Shown: positions 38,235-47,682, counted from the first letter of the stretch. The stretch is 64,000 nucleotides of DNA from Rhodoferax koreense (GCF_001955695.1 NZ_CP019236.1:4278001-4342000), one strand, 5' to 3'. Notes: generated from the sequence alone by a model not told the origin. A program made the numbers and translations.

Positions 38235-39863
38235 ATGAAACACACCTCCGACAAGCCCGCCAAATTCAGCCTCGGTCTGCCCCTCTTGGGGACGGGATCG
38301 CTGGTGCTCGGGCTGGCCGCGATCTGGCAGCTCGGCCAGGGCGGTTTCTCGGCAGCCTTGCTCAGCATGCTGGTGGCCCTGCTGGTGGCGCTCGGCACGG
38401 CCGCCTCGGCGCTGGTCGGCCAGCGCCGCGCGCTGGACCAGGCCCGGCGGGCCCGCGAGGCCGCGGCCAGTGCAGAGGTCCAGTTGCGCGCGCTGTTCGA
38501 CATCCTGCCCGCGGACAGCATCTGTTCGGTGTTCGACGCACAGGACCGGCTGGTGCGCGCCAATGCGGGGTTCATGGCGATGTTTCCGAAGACGGCGGCA
38601 CACATCGTCCCCGGAGCGCGCTACGAGGACATCCTGCGCCGCGCAGTGGCGCTGGGCGAAGTGGTCGAAGCCCGGGGCCGCGAGGAAACCTGGGTCCAGC
38701 AGCGCCTGGCCCAGCACCGTGCGCCCGCCACGCAGATGACGCAGGCCCTGGCCGACGACCGCTGGGTGCGCATCAACGAACGCCGCAGCGGCGATGGCTG
38801 GATGGTCGGCCTGCACACCGACGTGACCGACGCCGTGCGCAAGGAGCGCGATCTGGAGCGCGCGCGCCGCCTGGCCCAGAAGCAGCGCGGCGCACTCGAG
38901 CTCGCGCGGCTGGCCTCCCAGGAGGCGCGGGCCCTGCTCGAGTCGGCGATCGAGGGCATGCCGGTGGGCATCGAAATCTACGACGCGCAGGACAAGCTGG
39001 TGATCTGCAACGAACATGCGGTGCAACTTCATCCGCACATGAACCTGCGCACCATGGTCGGCCTGAGCTTCGACCACATCATGCAGCACTCCCTGCAGCA
39101 CCAGTGGATCACCGCCGCCATCGGCCGGGAGCAGGAATGGCTGGCCGAGCGCCTGGCCCGTCGCGGCACCCACGTGGCGCCGATGCTGCAGGAAGTTCGC
39201 GACGGCCGCTGGATGCACATCTACGAAATCCGCACGCCGCAAGGCTATGTGGTGGCCGCGGGCATGGAGGTGACCGAGATGGTGCACCAGCGCCAGGCGC
39301 TCGAAGCCGCCAACGAGCGGCTGGCCATGCTGTCGGTGACCGACGGGCTCACGGGCATCGCCAACCGCCGGCACTTCGACGAGACGCTGGCCGCCGAATG
39401 GCTGCGCGAGGCGCGCCATCAGGAGCCGCTGGCCCTGCTGATCATCGACATCGACCATTTCAAGGGCTACAACGACCACTACGGCCACCTGGCCGGCGAC
39501 GAATGCCTGCGCCGCGTGGCCCAGGTGCTGCAGAGCTGCCTGCGCCGCTCGGGTGAAGTCGTGGCACGTTACGGCGGCGAGGAATTCGCCCTGCTGATGC
39601 CGGCCACCAGCAACGACGAGGCGCGCTTCATGGCCCAGCGTTGCATGGAGCAGTTGGCCCTGGCCGACATCCCGCATGCGGCCTCGGCCACCGCGCCGCA
39701 GCTCACGCTGAGCATCGGCGTGGCCAGCGCCGTGCCCGACCCGGCCTTCAAGCCGGAAGCCCTGGTGGACGCGGCCGATGCGGCGCTCTACCGCGCCAAG
39801 AATTCGGGCCGCAACCGCTACGAGATCACCGACCTATTTTCAGTCGGACGCAGCGCGGATTGA
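38235..39863 (+). CDS. Membrane diguanylate cyclase with two PAS domains
   Basis: 542 residues. Two N-terminal membrane helices (about 15-35 and 38-58) precede two PAS domains (about 85-195, with ILPADSICSVFDAQDRLVR, and 235-350, with GMPVGIEIYDAQDKLVICNE) and a GGDEF domain with active site ARYGGEEFALLMPA and SVTDGLTGIANRRHFDE upstream. It should make c-di-GMP. The RxxD feedback site is not intact: RSGE is found where RxxD would be. Start ATG 38235; a longer GTG start (38199) is possible. Confidence 0.92.
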   Translation: MKHTSDKPAKFSLGLPLLGTGSLVLGLAAIWQLGQGGFSAALLSMLVALLVALGTAASALVGQRRALDQARRAREAAASAEVQLRALFDILPADSICSVFDAQDRLVRANAGFMAMFPKTAAHIVPGARYEDILRRAVALGEVVEARGREETWVQQRLAQHRAPATQMTQALADDRWVRINERRSGDGWMVGLHTDVTDAVRKERDLERARRLAQKQRGALELARLASQEARALLESAIEGMPVGIEIYDAQDKLVICNEHAVQLHPHMNLRTMVGLSFDHIMQHSLQHQWITAAIGREQEWLAERLARRGTHVAPMLQEVRDGRWMHIYEIRTPQGYVVAAGMEVTEMVHQRQALEAANERLAMLSVTDGLTGIANRRHFDETLAAEWLREARHQEPLALLIIDIDHFKGYNDHYGHLAGDECLRRVAQVLQSCLRRSGEVVARYGGEEFALLMPATSNDEARFMAQRCMEQLALADIPHAASATAPQLTLSIGVASAVPDPAFKPEALVDAADAALYRAKNSGRNRYEITDLFSVGRSAD

Positions 39864-39866
39864 AGC

Positions 39867-42683
39867 TCAGTGCGCCTGATCCCAGTTCGCGCCGAAACCG
39901 ACTTCCGCGAGCAGCGGCACCTGCAGGTCGGCCACGCCGGCCATGATGCGCGGGATCTCCATGCGCACCCATTCGATCTCGGCCTCGGGCACCTCGAACA
40001 CCAGTTCGTCGTGCACCTGCATGATCATCAGCGTGCCGCGCCGCTCGGCGTCCAGCACCCGCTGCACCTCGACCATGCTGAGCTTGATGAGATCGGCCGC
40101 CGTGCCCTGCATCGGCGCGTTGATGGCCGCGCGCTCGGCGCCGCCGCGGCGCGGACCGTTGGGTGAATTGATCTCGGGCAGATACAGCCGCCGGCCGAAC
40201 ACCGTTTCCACATAACCCTTGCTCTTGGCACTGAGTCGGGTCTCGTCCATGTAGTGCTTCACGCCCGGGTAGCGCTCGAAGTAACGCGCGATGTAGTTCT
40301 TGGCCGCGGTGTTGTCGATGCCGAGGTTGCGCGCCAGGCCGAAGGCGCTCATGCCGTAGATCAGGCCGAAATTGATGACCTTGGCATAGCGCCGCTGCTC
40401 GCTCGACACCTGGTCCACCGCCACGCCGAAGACCTCGGCCGCGGTGGCGCGGTGCACGTCGAGGCCCTCCTTGAAGGCGTGGAGCAGCGCAGGATCGCCG
40501 CTGATGTGGGCCATGATGCGCAGCTCGATCTGGGAATAGTCGGCGCTGGCGATCACGCGGCCGGCGGGCGCCACGAAGGCTTCGCGCACGCGCCGGCCCT
40601 CGGCGGTGCGGATCGGGATGTTCTGCAGGTTCGGGTCGTTGCTGGAGAGCCGCCCGGTCACGGCCACGGCCTGTGCGTAGTGCGTGTGCACGCGGCCGGT
40701 GCGCGGGTTGGCGAGTTGAGCGAGCTTGTCGGTGTAGGTGCCCTTGAGCTTCGACAGCCCGCGGTGCTCCAGGATCTTGGCCGGCAGCGGGTAGTCCTCG
40801 GCGAGTTTCTCGAGCACTTCTTCATCGGTGCTGGGCGCGCCGGTGGCGGTCTTCTTCACCACCGGCAGGCCGAGCTTGGTGAAGAAGATCTCGCCGATCT
40901 GCTTCGGGCTGCCGAGGTTGAACGGCTGGCCCGCGAGTTCGTGCGCCTCGGCCTCGAGCTGCAGGATACGCGCGCCAAGCTCGCCGCTCTGCTTGGCCAG
41001 GATCGGTGCGTCGATCAGCACGCCGTTGCGTTCGATGCGGTACAACGCCTCGCTCGATGCGATTTCCAGTTCGTAGATGAAACGCAGCTTGGCATCGGCC
41101 TGCAACTGCGGCCACAGCGTGTTGTGCACGTCCAGCGTCTGGTCGGAGTCTTCGCACGCGTAATGCGAGGCCTTGCCGATGTCGACCTGGCTGAACGGGA
41201 TCTGGCTCGCGCCCTTGCCGCACAGGTCCTCGTAGTTCACGCCGCTGCGCCCCAGGTGGCGCTCGGCCAGGCTGGCCAGGCCGTGCGGCTTGTGCACTTC
41301 GAGCACGTAGCTCTGCAGCATGGTGTCGTGCGCGTAGCCCTGCACCTCGATGCCGTGGTTGGCGAACACGTGGCGGTCGTACTTGATGTGTTGGCCGAGT
41401 TTTTTCCGGCTCGGATTTTCGAGCCAGGGCTTGAGCCGCGCCAGCACTTCGTCGCGCGGCAATTGCGCTGGCGCATCCGGGTAATCGTGCGCCAGCGGAA
41501 CGTAGGCGGCCTCGCCCGGCTCGACGCTGAAGCTCACGCCGACGATCTCGGCCACCACCTCGTTGAGCGAGGTCGTCTCGGTGTCCACCGCGACCAGCTC
41601 GGCGGCATCGAGGCGCGCCAGCCAGGGCGCGAGCTGTTCCCAGGTCAGGATGGTGTCGTAGCGCAGGGACGTGGCCTGCGCCACGCGCGCTTCCTCGTCG
41701 GCGATGATGTCCTCGGGGTCGTCGAACAGGCCGGGTTCGTTGCCCGGCCTGGCGCGCGGCTTCGGCGTCGGCGACGCCAGCACGGCGGCATCGACCACCG
41801 CGGCGGCCTCCAGCGTGCGCACCAGTCCCTTGAAGCCATATTTCTCGTAGAAGGCGCGCAGCGCGTCGGCCTGCTGTTCGGTGAAGGCCATGGCGTCCAG
41901 CGCCGGCAGGCCGGCGATGTGCGCGGCCAGGTCGCAATCGGTGCGGATCGTCACCAGCCTGCGGCCCTGCGGCAGCCAGTCCAGCGCATTGCGCAGGTTC
42001 TCGCCGGCCACGCCCTTGATCTCATGGGCGCGCTCGAGCAGCCTATCGAGGGAGCCGTACTCCATGAGCCACTTGGCCGCCGTCTTCGGCCCGACCTTGG
42101 CCACGCCGGGCACGTTGTCCACGGTGTCGCCCACCAGGGTCTGGTAGTCCACCATCAGCGACGGCGGCACGCCGAACTCGGCGGTGACGCCGGCCACGTC
42201 GCGGCGCTTGCCGTTCATGGTGTCGATGATGGTGATGTGTTCGTCCACCAGCTGGCTCAGGTCCTTGTCGCCGCTGGAGACGATGACCTCGATGCCCTGC
42301 GCCGCGGCCACCACGGCCAGCGTGCCGATCACGTCATCGGCCTCCACCCCCGGCACCACCAGCACCGGCCAGCCGAGCGCGCGCACCACCTCATGGATCG
42401 GCTCGATCTGGCTGCGCAGATCGTCGGGCATGGGCGAGCGGTGCGCCTTGTAGTCGGGATACCAGTCGTCGCGGAAGGTCTTGCCCGGCGCGTCGAAGAT
42501 GCAGGCCGCGAAATCGGCGGGCTGCTCGCGGCGCAGGCTGGTCATCATGTTGATCATGCCGCGGATCGCTCCGGTGGCCGGGCTGGTCGGGTCGCCGGGC
42601 ACGGCGCGCAGGTCGGGCATGGCGTGGAAGGCACGGTACAGGTAGCTGGAACCATCGACCAGCAGCAGGGTTTTCTTTGTCAT
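39867..42683 (-). CDS. polA: DNA polymerase I
   Basis: 938-residue replication and repair polymerase. N-terminal 5'-3' exonuclease (VDGSSYLYRAFHA, then IFDAPGKTFRDDWYPDYKAHR region), 3'-5' proofreading domain with intact motifs (VAVDTETTSL and YACEDSDQT), and polymerase domain with ADYSQIELRIMAH, INFGLIYGMSAFGLAR and the catalytic MQVHDELVFE. ATG 42683. It converges with the diguanylate cyclase gene with only 3 nt between. Confidence 0.97.
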   Translation of the reverse strand: MTKKTLLLVDGSSYLYRAFHAMPDLRAVPGDPTSPATGAIRGMINMMTSLRREQPADFAACIFDAPGKTFRDDWYPDYKAHRSPMPDDLRSQIEPIHEVVRALGWPVLVVPGVEADDVIGTLAVVAAAQGIEVIVSSGDKDLSQLVDEHITIIDTMNGKRRDVAGVTAEFGVPPSLMVDYQTLVGDTVDNVPGVAKVGPKTAAKWLMEYGSLDRLLERAHEIKGVAGENLRNALDWLPQGRRLVTIRTDCDLAAHIAGLPALDAMAFTEQQADALRAFYEKYGFKGLVRTLEAAAVVDAAVLASPTPKPRARPGNEPGLFDDPEDIIADEEARVAQATSLRYDTILTWEQLAPWLARLDAAELVAVDTETTSLNEVVAEIVGVSFSVEPGEAAYVPLAHDYPDAPAQLPRDEVLARLKPWLENPSRKKLGQHIKYDRHVFANHGIEVQGYAHDTMLQSYVLEVHKPHGLASLAERHLGRSGVNYEDLCGKGASQIPFSQVDIGKASHYACEDSDQTLDVHNTLWPQLQADAKLRFIYELEIASSEALYRIERNGVLIDAPILAKQSGELGARILQLEAEAHELAGQPFNLGSPKQIGEIFFTKLGLPVVKKTATGAPSTDEEVLEKLAEDYPLPAKILEHRGLSKLKGTYTDKLAQLANPRTGRVHTHYAQAVAVTGRLSSNDPNLQNIPIRTAEGRRVREAFVAPAGRVIASADYSQIELRIMAHISGDPALLHAFKEGLDVHRATAAEVFGVAVDQVSSEQRRYAKVINFGLIYGMSAFGLARNLGIDNTAAKNYIARYFERYPGVKHYMDETRLSAKSKGYVETVFGRRLYLPEINSPNGPRRGGAERAAINAPMQGTAADLIKLSMVEVQRVLDAERRGTLMIMQVHDELVFEVPEAEIEWVRMEIPRIMAGVADLQVPLLAEVGFGANWDQAH

Positions 42684-42739
42684 GGCGGCATTTTGCCTGC
42701 GCCCCCGCGACCCGGCGTGAGGTGAACGCTGCCGACGTT

Positions 42740-43069
42740 TCAGGCGTAGGTATCGAGGTTTTCGCCCAGCCCGGGTGATCGGGATACGCGCGGCGCGGCC
42801 TGGGCATCCTGGTCGGCCTGGGCCACCCGCTGCTGGTCCCATTGCGCCTGTTGCTGCTGGCGCTGGATCGCGGCGATCTGGGCCTGCACCAGTTGAATCT
42901 GCGCCTGCAGCAGCTTGACCTGCAAGTCCTTGGCCTTCGCATCCATGTCCTGCGCGGCCACGTCTTTCAACTGTTGCATGAGTTGCAACATCTGCTTGAC
43001 CAGCGCCGCGATTTGGCTGGCAGCCTGAGCGTCTTGCGATGAGACGGAAGCGGAAGATGTGATTCTCAT
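42740..43069 (-). CDS. FlxA-like coiled-coil protein
   Basis: 109 residues, strongly helical and Gln/Ala-rich. SASVSSQDAQAASQIAALVK and LQVKLLQAQIQLVQAQIAAIQ form a continuous coiled coil, as in FlxA-type proteins. No signal peptide or membrane segment. Its ATG overlaps the stop of a short upstream frame. FlxA proteins are linked to flagellar genes elsewhere, but none lie here. No strong ribosome site is seen. Confidence 0.7.
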   Translation of the reverse strand: MRITSSASVSSQDAQAASQIAALVKQMLQLMQQLKDVAAQDMDAKAKDLQVKLLQAQIQLVQAQIAAIQRQQQQAQWDQQRVAQADQDAQAAPRVSRSPGLGENLDTYA

Positions 43070-43158
43070 GGGATATTGATCGACGGATGAGCCGCTTTCT
43101 TGAGGACGGTCGTGGCGGTCGTCAGATCGACGTCGAGGCTGACAGATTCGAACTCCAT
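43066..43158 (-). CDS. Possible 30-residue small protein upstream of the FlxA-like gene
   Basis: A short frame MEFESVSLDVDLTTATTVLK (20 residues), then ten more, ends with the TGA overlapping the FlxA-like ATG. VLKKA resembles the core of YjfB-type putative motility peptides, but it is shorter than the usual 60 residues. It has no clear ribosome site. Reported as a candidate only. Confidence 0.35.
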   Translation of the reverse strand: MEFESVSLDVDLTTATTVLKKAAHPSINIP

Positions 43159-43319
43159 GGCTCGAACGCCATGGCGGCGGCTCGGCTGGATGCAAGAAAG
43201 ACGTCCTCCAGGCCTTCCACGTCGCCCTCGCCTGGGAGGCGCGGCCATTCCGGCCGTGTGCCCTGGCGTTTTGTGGGGTGGGCGCCACGCGGGTCAGGCA
43301 TCGGTCCTACAATCCAGGC

Positions 43320-43673
43320 ATGCGCGCCTTCCACCTCATTCCGCTCCTTTCGGCCCTCCTGCTCGGGCAGGCCGCCGCCTGGGCCCAATCTCCGGCGGCC
43401 CCGGCCGCGCCCGCTGAAGCGGCCTCCGCACCCGCCCGGCCCGGCTCCCGGGTGGACCAGCGCATCGAACACATCCAGGTCGAAGATAAGGACGTGCACA
43501 TCGAAGAGCGCCGCTACGGCGGCGAAACCCAGAGCATCACCGTGCAGCCGACCAACGGCATGCCCGCCTATGAGGTGGTGCCGGCCAATGGCGCGCGCAA
43601 CCGGCCGCTGGGCGAGCGCGATGCCGCGTCCGGCAATTCCGGCCAGCGGGTCTGGAAACTGTTCAATTTCTGA
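43320..43673 (+). CDS. Exported DUF2782-type protein
   Basis: 117 residues. Signal peptide MRAFHLIPLLSALLLGQAAAWAQ, a Pro/Ala linker, then a small basic domain with RIEHIQVEDKDVHIEERRYG and GMPAYEVVPANGARN, recognised as DUF2782. It lies 15 nt before thrB on the same strand. Confidence 0.8.
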   Translation: MRAFHLIPLLSALLLGQAAAWAQSPAAPAAPAEAASAPARPGSRVDQRIEHIQVEDKDVHIEERRYGGETQSITVQPTNGMPAYEVVPANGARNRPLGERDAASGNSGQRVWKLFNF

Positions 43674-43688
43674 TTCGATTTCCCCGTC

Positions 43689-44684
43689 ATGGCTGTCTAC
43701 ACGAAAGTCTCTTTGGAAGAGGCGCAGGCGCTGTCGCGCGAGCTCGGTCTGGGTGAGGCCAGCGCGCTGCGCGGCATCGAAGGCGGCATCGAGAACACCA
43801 ACTATTTCATGAGCACGGTCGAAGGCGAATACGTGCTCACGCTGTTCGAACGGCTGAGTTTCGAGCAACTGCCCTACTACCTGTACCTGATGAAGCACCT
43901 GGCGCAGCGCGGCATCCCCGTGCCGGACCCGGTGGCCAACCGCGACGGCGACGTCCTGCACACCGTGCAGGGCAAGCCGGCCTCGGTGGTGACCAGGCTC
44001 GCTGGCAGGAGCGAACTCGCGCCCGGCGTCGCGCACGGCCGCGCGGTGGGCGCGATGCTGGCGCGCATGCACCTGGCGGGCCGAGACTTCAACCGCAGCC
44101 AGCCCAACCTGCGTGGCCTGGCCTGGTGGAATGAAACCGTGCCGGTGGTCAAGCCCTATCTCGATCCACCACAGGCCGCGCTGCTGCAGAGCGAACTCGC
44201 TTTCCAGAACCACGTCGCGGCCTCGTCCGCCTACGCGGCGCTGCCGCGCGGACCGGTGCATGCCGACCTGTTCCGCGACAACGTGATGTTCGACAGCGGC
44301 GCCGACGGCCAGGCAGGCCCGGTACTGAGCGGCTTCTTCGACTTCTATTTCGCGGGCGACGACACCTGGCTGTTCGACCTGGCGGTGTGCCTCAACGACT
44401 GGTGCATCGACCTGGCCACCGGCGCGACCGATGCGGCACGCACGGCGGCATTCCTGCAGGCCTACGAATCCGTGCGGCCGCTGACCGGCCCCGAGCGCCA
44501 GTTGCTACCGGCCATGCTGCGCGCCGGTGCACTGCGCTTCTGGATCTCGCGGCTCTGGGATTTCCATCTGCCGCGCGCGGCGGACATGCTCAAGGCGCAC
44601 GATCCCTCGCATTTCGAGCGGGTGTTGCGGGAGCGCGTGGCTCATCCGCTGGCCGATATCGGCCAACTGGCGGTCTGCGCATGA
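43689..44684 (+). CDS. thrB: Homoserine kinase (APH-fold type)
   Basis: 331 residues. This is the ThrB of the aminoglycoside-phosphotransferase fold, not the GHMP type. GIEGGIENTNYFM and YVLTLFERLS are near the start. The catalytic loop is PVHADLFRDNVMFD, with FFDFYFAGDDTWLFDLAV supplying the metal aspartate. It phosphorylates L-homoserine in threonine synthesis. Its stop overlaps the ATG of the following membrane protein (ATGA). Confidence 0.95.
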   Translation: MAVYTKVSLEEAQALSRELGLGEASALRGIEGGIENTNYFMSTVEGEYVLTLFERLSFEQLPYYLYLMKHLAQRGIPVPDPVANRDGDVLHTVQGKPASVVTRLAGRSELAPGVAHGRAVGAMLARMHLAGRDFNRSQPNLRGLAWWNETVPVVKPYLDPPQAALLQSELAFQNHVAASSAYAALPRGPVHADLFRDNVMFDSGADGQAGPVLSGFFDFYFAGDDTWLFDLAVCLNDWCIDLATGATDAARTAAFLQAYESVRPLTGPERQLLPAMLRAGALRFWISRLWDFHLPRAADMLKAHDPSHFERVLRERVAHPLADIGQLAVCA

Positions 44685-45484
44685 AGCTCAACATCGTGCC
44701 GGCACGCACCGGCGCCGCCTGGGTCAAGTCGGGCATCCTGACCTTCTTCAAACAGCCATTGGCCCTGGCTGGCCTGTTCTTCATGTTCATGGCCGTGATG
44801 ACCATCGCCACCATGCTGCCATTGCTCGGCAGTGCGCTCGCGCTCGGCCTGCTGCCGGCAGCCACGCTCGGGCTGATGGCCGCCACGCAGGAGGCGACCA
44901 AGGGCAAGTTCCCCACGCCGCTGATCCTGGTCAGCGCCTTTCGCGCCGGCCGCCAGCGCGTGCGTGCCATGCTCACCCTCGGCGCGCTGTATGCGTTCGG
45001 CTTCCTGCTGATCATGGGCATCTCGGCCCTGTTCGACGGCGGCAGCTTCGCCCGGATGTATTTGCTGGGCGCGCAGATTTCGCGTGAAACCCTGGCCGAG
45101 CCAAGCTTCCAGACGGCGATGTGGGTCGGGATGGCACTGTACCTGCCGCTGTCGCTGCTGTTCTGGCATGCGCCGGCGCTGGTGCACTGGTACGGCGTGC
45201 CGCCGGTCAAGAGCCTGTTCTTCAGCTTTGTCGCCTGCATGCGCAACTTCGGCGCCTACACCGTGTTCGGCCTGGCCTGGGTCGGCGTGTTCATCGTGGC
45301 CGGCATCATCATGACCACCGTCGCCGCGCTGCTCGACTCGCCCCAACTCGCCGCCGCGGCCATGGTGCCGGTGGCGCTGATCATGGCCACGATGTTCTTC
45401 ACCTCGATCTTCTTCACCTTCCGCGACAGCTTCGTCGCGGATGCGCCGGAAGCCGGCGACGGGGCGCAGGTGAGCCTGCCCTAA
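44681..45484 (+). CDS. BPSS1780-type membrane protein
   Basis: 267 residues with about six membrane helices. Its N-terminal MKLNIVPARTGAAWVKSGIL and FFKQPLALAGLFFMFM are typical of the BPSS1780 family common in Burkholderiales. Overlaps thrB by four bases and is probably cotranslated. Function unknown. Confidence 0.85.
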   Translation: MKLNIVPARTGAAWVKSGILTFFKQPLALAGLFFMFMAVMTIATMLPLLGSALALGLLPAATLGLMAATQEATKGKFPTPLILVSAFRAGRQRVRAMLTLGALYAFGFLLIMGISALFDGGSFARMYLLGAQISRETLAEPSFQTAMWVGMALYLPLSLLFWHAPALVHWYGVPPVKSLFFSFVACMRNFGAYTVFGLAWVGVFIVAGIIMTTVAALLDSPQLAAAAMVPVALIMATMFFTSIFFTFRDSFVADAPEAGDGAQVSLP

Positions 45485-45500
45485 CCGGCATCGTCCAAGC

Positions 45501-46361
45501 TCAGAACCGGTAGCGCAATCCGGCATCCAGCCCGACACTGGTCTGCCGGAACTTGGGCTGCACCGCGCCGCCGGCCAGCACGCCGTGCCGGTACAAGGGC
45601 TGTGGCTGACCGGCGCGGGTGTTTTCCTGGCGCAGGTCGAGCCGAAGTTGCCAGCCCCACCCGGCGACTTGCGGTGCGGCCTCGGTCGACGACAGCGACA
45701 GACCCAACCGGGCCCACTGGCTGCGGCCCAGCCGCAGGCGGGCCTCGTCGAAACCCGGCAACTGCACCGTGACGTGACCCGCCGGACCAGCGCCCAGCCA
45801 GGCTTCGACGCCGAACCTCATGCCGGCGATGTCGGACACGGCATAACGCGCGCCGACCGCGGCCTGCAGGTACCGGAACTGCTCCGGATAACCCTTCACC
45901 CATCCCACCCCGGCGATATCGCGGTCCAGCATGGTCCAGTTCAACTGTGCGCCGAACGCCAGCGCCTCGCTCCCGGGTCGCCAGGCCTGCAGGTCCAACC
46001 GTTGGCGGCGTATGTCGCTCGAGGTCTGCAGCGGCGCGCCGTTGTTGCTGCGGCCATCGTAGTCGCGGTTGCCCTGCGCGTGCTGGACGTGCCCCTGCCA
46101 AGTCCAGCCGGCGCATTCCAGGCCGGCACCCACAGTGACGGTTTTCAGCCAGCCGCCTTCCTTGACCAGGCGCCCCCCGGCGCCATCGAACTCGGACCAG
46201 CGGCTGCGCTCGGTGCCGACGTTGGCGTCCAGCACCGGCGAGCCACAAGACCCCGCCAACGCAGGCGGGGCCAATGCGCAGGCCAGCAGCAGCATGCACA
46301 CCCGCCATGGCCCCCCGGAATCCCGGCGCGGCACGGCCAGGCTTGTGGCGACGCTCACCAC
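45501..46361 (-). CDS. Putative outer-membrane beta-barrel protein
   Basis: 286 residues. After an N-terminal signal (WRVCMLLLACALAPPALAGS) come alternating hydrophobic/polar strands and a terminal phenylalanine in GLDAGLRYRF, typical of Bam-assembled barrels. No family is recognised. It starts at GTG 46361 or GTG 46358, the latter overlapping the upstream lipoprotein stop (GTGA), so the two are coupled. No ribosome site is obvious. Confidence 0.75.
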   Translation of the reverse strand: MVSVATSLAVPRRDSGGPWRVCMLLLACALAPPALAGSCGSPVLDANVGTERSRWSEFDGAGGRLVKEGGWLKTVTVGAGLECAGWTWQGHVQHAQGNRDYDGRSNNGAPLQTSSDIRRQRLDLQAWRPGSEALAFGAQLNWTMLDRDIAGVGWVKGYPEQFRYLQAAVGARYAVSDIAGMRFGVEAWLGAGPAGHVTVQLPGFDEARLRLGRSQWARLGLSLSSTEAAPQVAGWGWQLRLDLRQENTRAGQPQPLYRHGVLAGGAVQPKFRQTSVGLDAGLRYRF

Positions 46362-47395
46362 GGCTGGGTGGTCTTCGTGTCGTAGTTGCCGTCGCCGTTC
46401 TCGTCGAACTCAACCAGCGCGGCCAGGGCGCCGTCCGCGCTCACGCGCACCTGGCCTCCGGCGGCGCCGGTCAGCAGCAACTGACCTGATTGCAGCCCGC
46501 CCGGAACGCTGACCAACGGCGTCGGGGTGCTGATCCGTACCGACTGGTTGTTGAAGTGGCTGCTGAGCAAGCTGCCATTGATCACCAAGGTATCGCGATA
46601 GTCGGGTGCCGTGCCCGTATGGGCATAACTGCTGGCGTAATTGGTGAAGACCCGGCTGTAGGCCATGCCGGCCAGATCACCGGTGATGTTGTAGTTGTCG
46701 GTGGAGAAGCTGTTTTTGTAGCCATCAGCCCCGAACGATTCATTGATGAGGCGCACCGTGCCCGCCATCGTGGCAGCGCCGGTGACGCTGGTGAACTTCA
46801 GATTGCCGAACGCAACACTGAGATCGACGGCGTACTTGTCGGAGTCGATGTCGCCCGAAATGGCGTTGACGGTGATGGTGAAAGTACCGGTCATCGGGTC
46901 CGCATTCGGCTCCCGGCAGTCGTTGGCCACCACGGTCACGGCGTCGCCACCGTCGAGACGTCGGTTGTTGTTGGCATCGGTGGCGGTGACGAGCAGGCTG
47001 CCCGACACGCTGCACGGATAGGACTCTGACGCGGTGGCACCCACCGCATAGGATTTCGCGGCGCGCACCCAGTCGGCGAGCCTGGGCAATTGCTGCTGCA
47101 CGAAGCGGCTGGTGCCCGTGGCTTGCGCAGCGTCGACGCCGGTGACGAGGGACGAAACGTTGGTGTTGCCCTGCAACTGGGCATCGGCCGCCAACACCTC
47201 ACGGGCGCTGTTCACGTAATTGGAAGCGCTCAGTTTGAGCAAGTTCGCATCGGGCTGCGCCACAGTCCCCCCGCCGCCGGCGCTATCGCCCCCGCCGCCC
47301 CCTCCACCACCGCATGCGGCCAGGGAACACACCACCACGGCACCAGCCACCGTCCTCAGGCCGCGCGAAGAAAAAGACCCAGTTCCATCAATCAT
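46355..47395 (-). CDS. Putative lipoprotein with a polyglycine linker
   Basis: 346 residues. The signal peptide ends in a lipobox (VCSLAAC) and the cysteine is followed by eight glycines, then GDSAGGGG. The body is rich in Ser/Thr/Asp/Asn, suggesting a beta-rich exported domain (TATDANNNRRLDGGD, NITGDLAGMAYSRVFTNY). The last part has DENGDGNYDTKTTQPW, a calcium-like acidic loop. Its start may be ATG 47395 or 47428; neither has a ribosome site. It precedes the barrel gene with a stop/start overlap. Role unknown. Confidence 0.72.
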   Translation of the reverse strand: MIDGTGSFSSRGLRTVAGAVVVCSLAACGGGGGGGGDSAGGGGTVAQPDANLLKLSASNYVNSAREVLAADAQLQGNTNVSSLVTGVDAAQATGTSRFVQQQLPRLADWVRAAKSYAVGATASESYPCSVSGSLLVTATDANNNRRLDGGDAVTVVANDCREPNADPMTGTFTITVNAISGDIDSDKYAVDLSVAFGNLKFTSVTGAATMAGTVRLINESFGADGYKNSFSTDNYNITGDLAGMAYSRVFTNYASSYAHTGTAPDYRDTLVINGSLLSSHFNNQSVRISTPTPLVSVPGGLQSGQLLLTGAAGGQVRVSADGALAALVEFDENGDGNYDTKTTQPW

Positions 47396-47561
47396 TTTGT
47401 TAGCAAAGTTTGTTAAACAACAAATCATAAATGATTAACTGCATGCAAATTTACGTTGATTAATGTGAAGAATACCTTTCCTGGGAAAGCGATAGGGTGG
47501 GTCCGCGTCTTGGCCGCCGACAGCGCACGGCTGCTATGCCGCATCCGCACAATTCAAGAAA

Positions 47562-47579
47562 CTGTCATACAAGCTTCCT
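47562..47579 (+). promoter_or_regulatory. Possible Pho box before phoX
   Basis: CTGTCATA matches the first half of the PhoB site, followed after 4 nt by a degenerate half. It lies about 120 nt before the phoX start, in the shared region between divergent genes. Confidence 0.4.
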
Positions 47580-47682
47580 ACCATCGTCGAGCAAGGCGAT
47601 GAAACAGGTGGCAAGAACCACGGTCCATCGCCGGCTCCCAGGCCGCGATGACCGGCCGTTCCACCCCTTCTTCAAAACCACG

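Noticed and set aside
40254..42725. An 823-codon open frame antisense to polA
   Set aside because: Shadow of DNA polymerase I, no domain seen.
47260..47340. Polyglycine tract as a possible sequencing error or frameshift in the lipoprotein gene
   Set aside because: The frame stays open on both sides and glycine-rich linkers after lipobox cysteines are usual.
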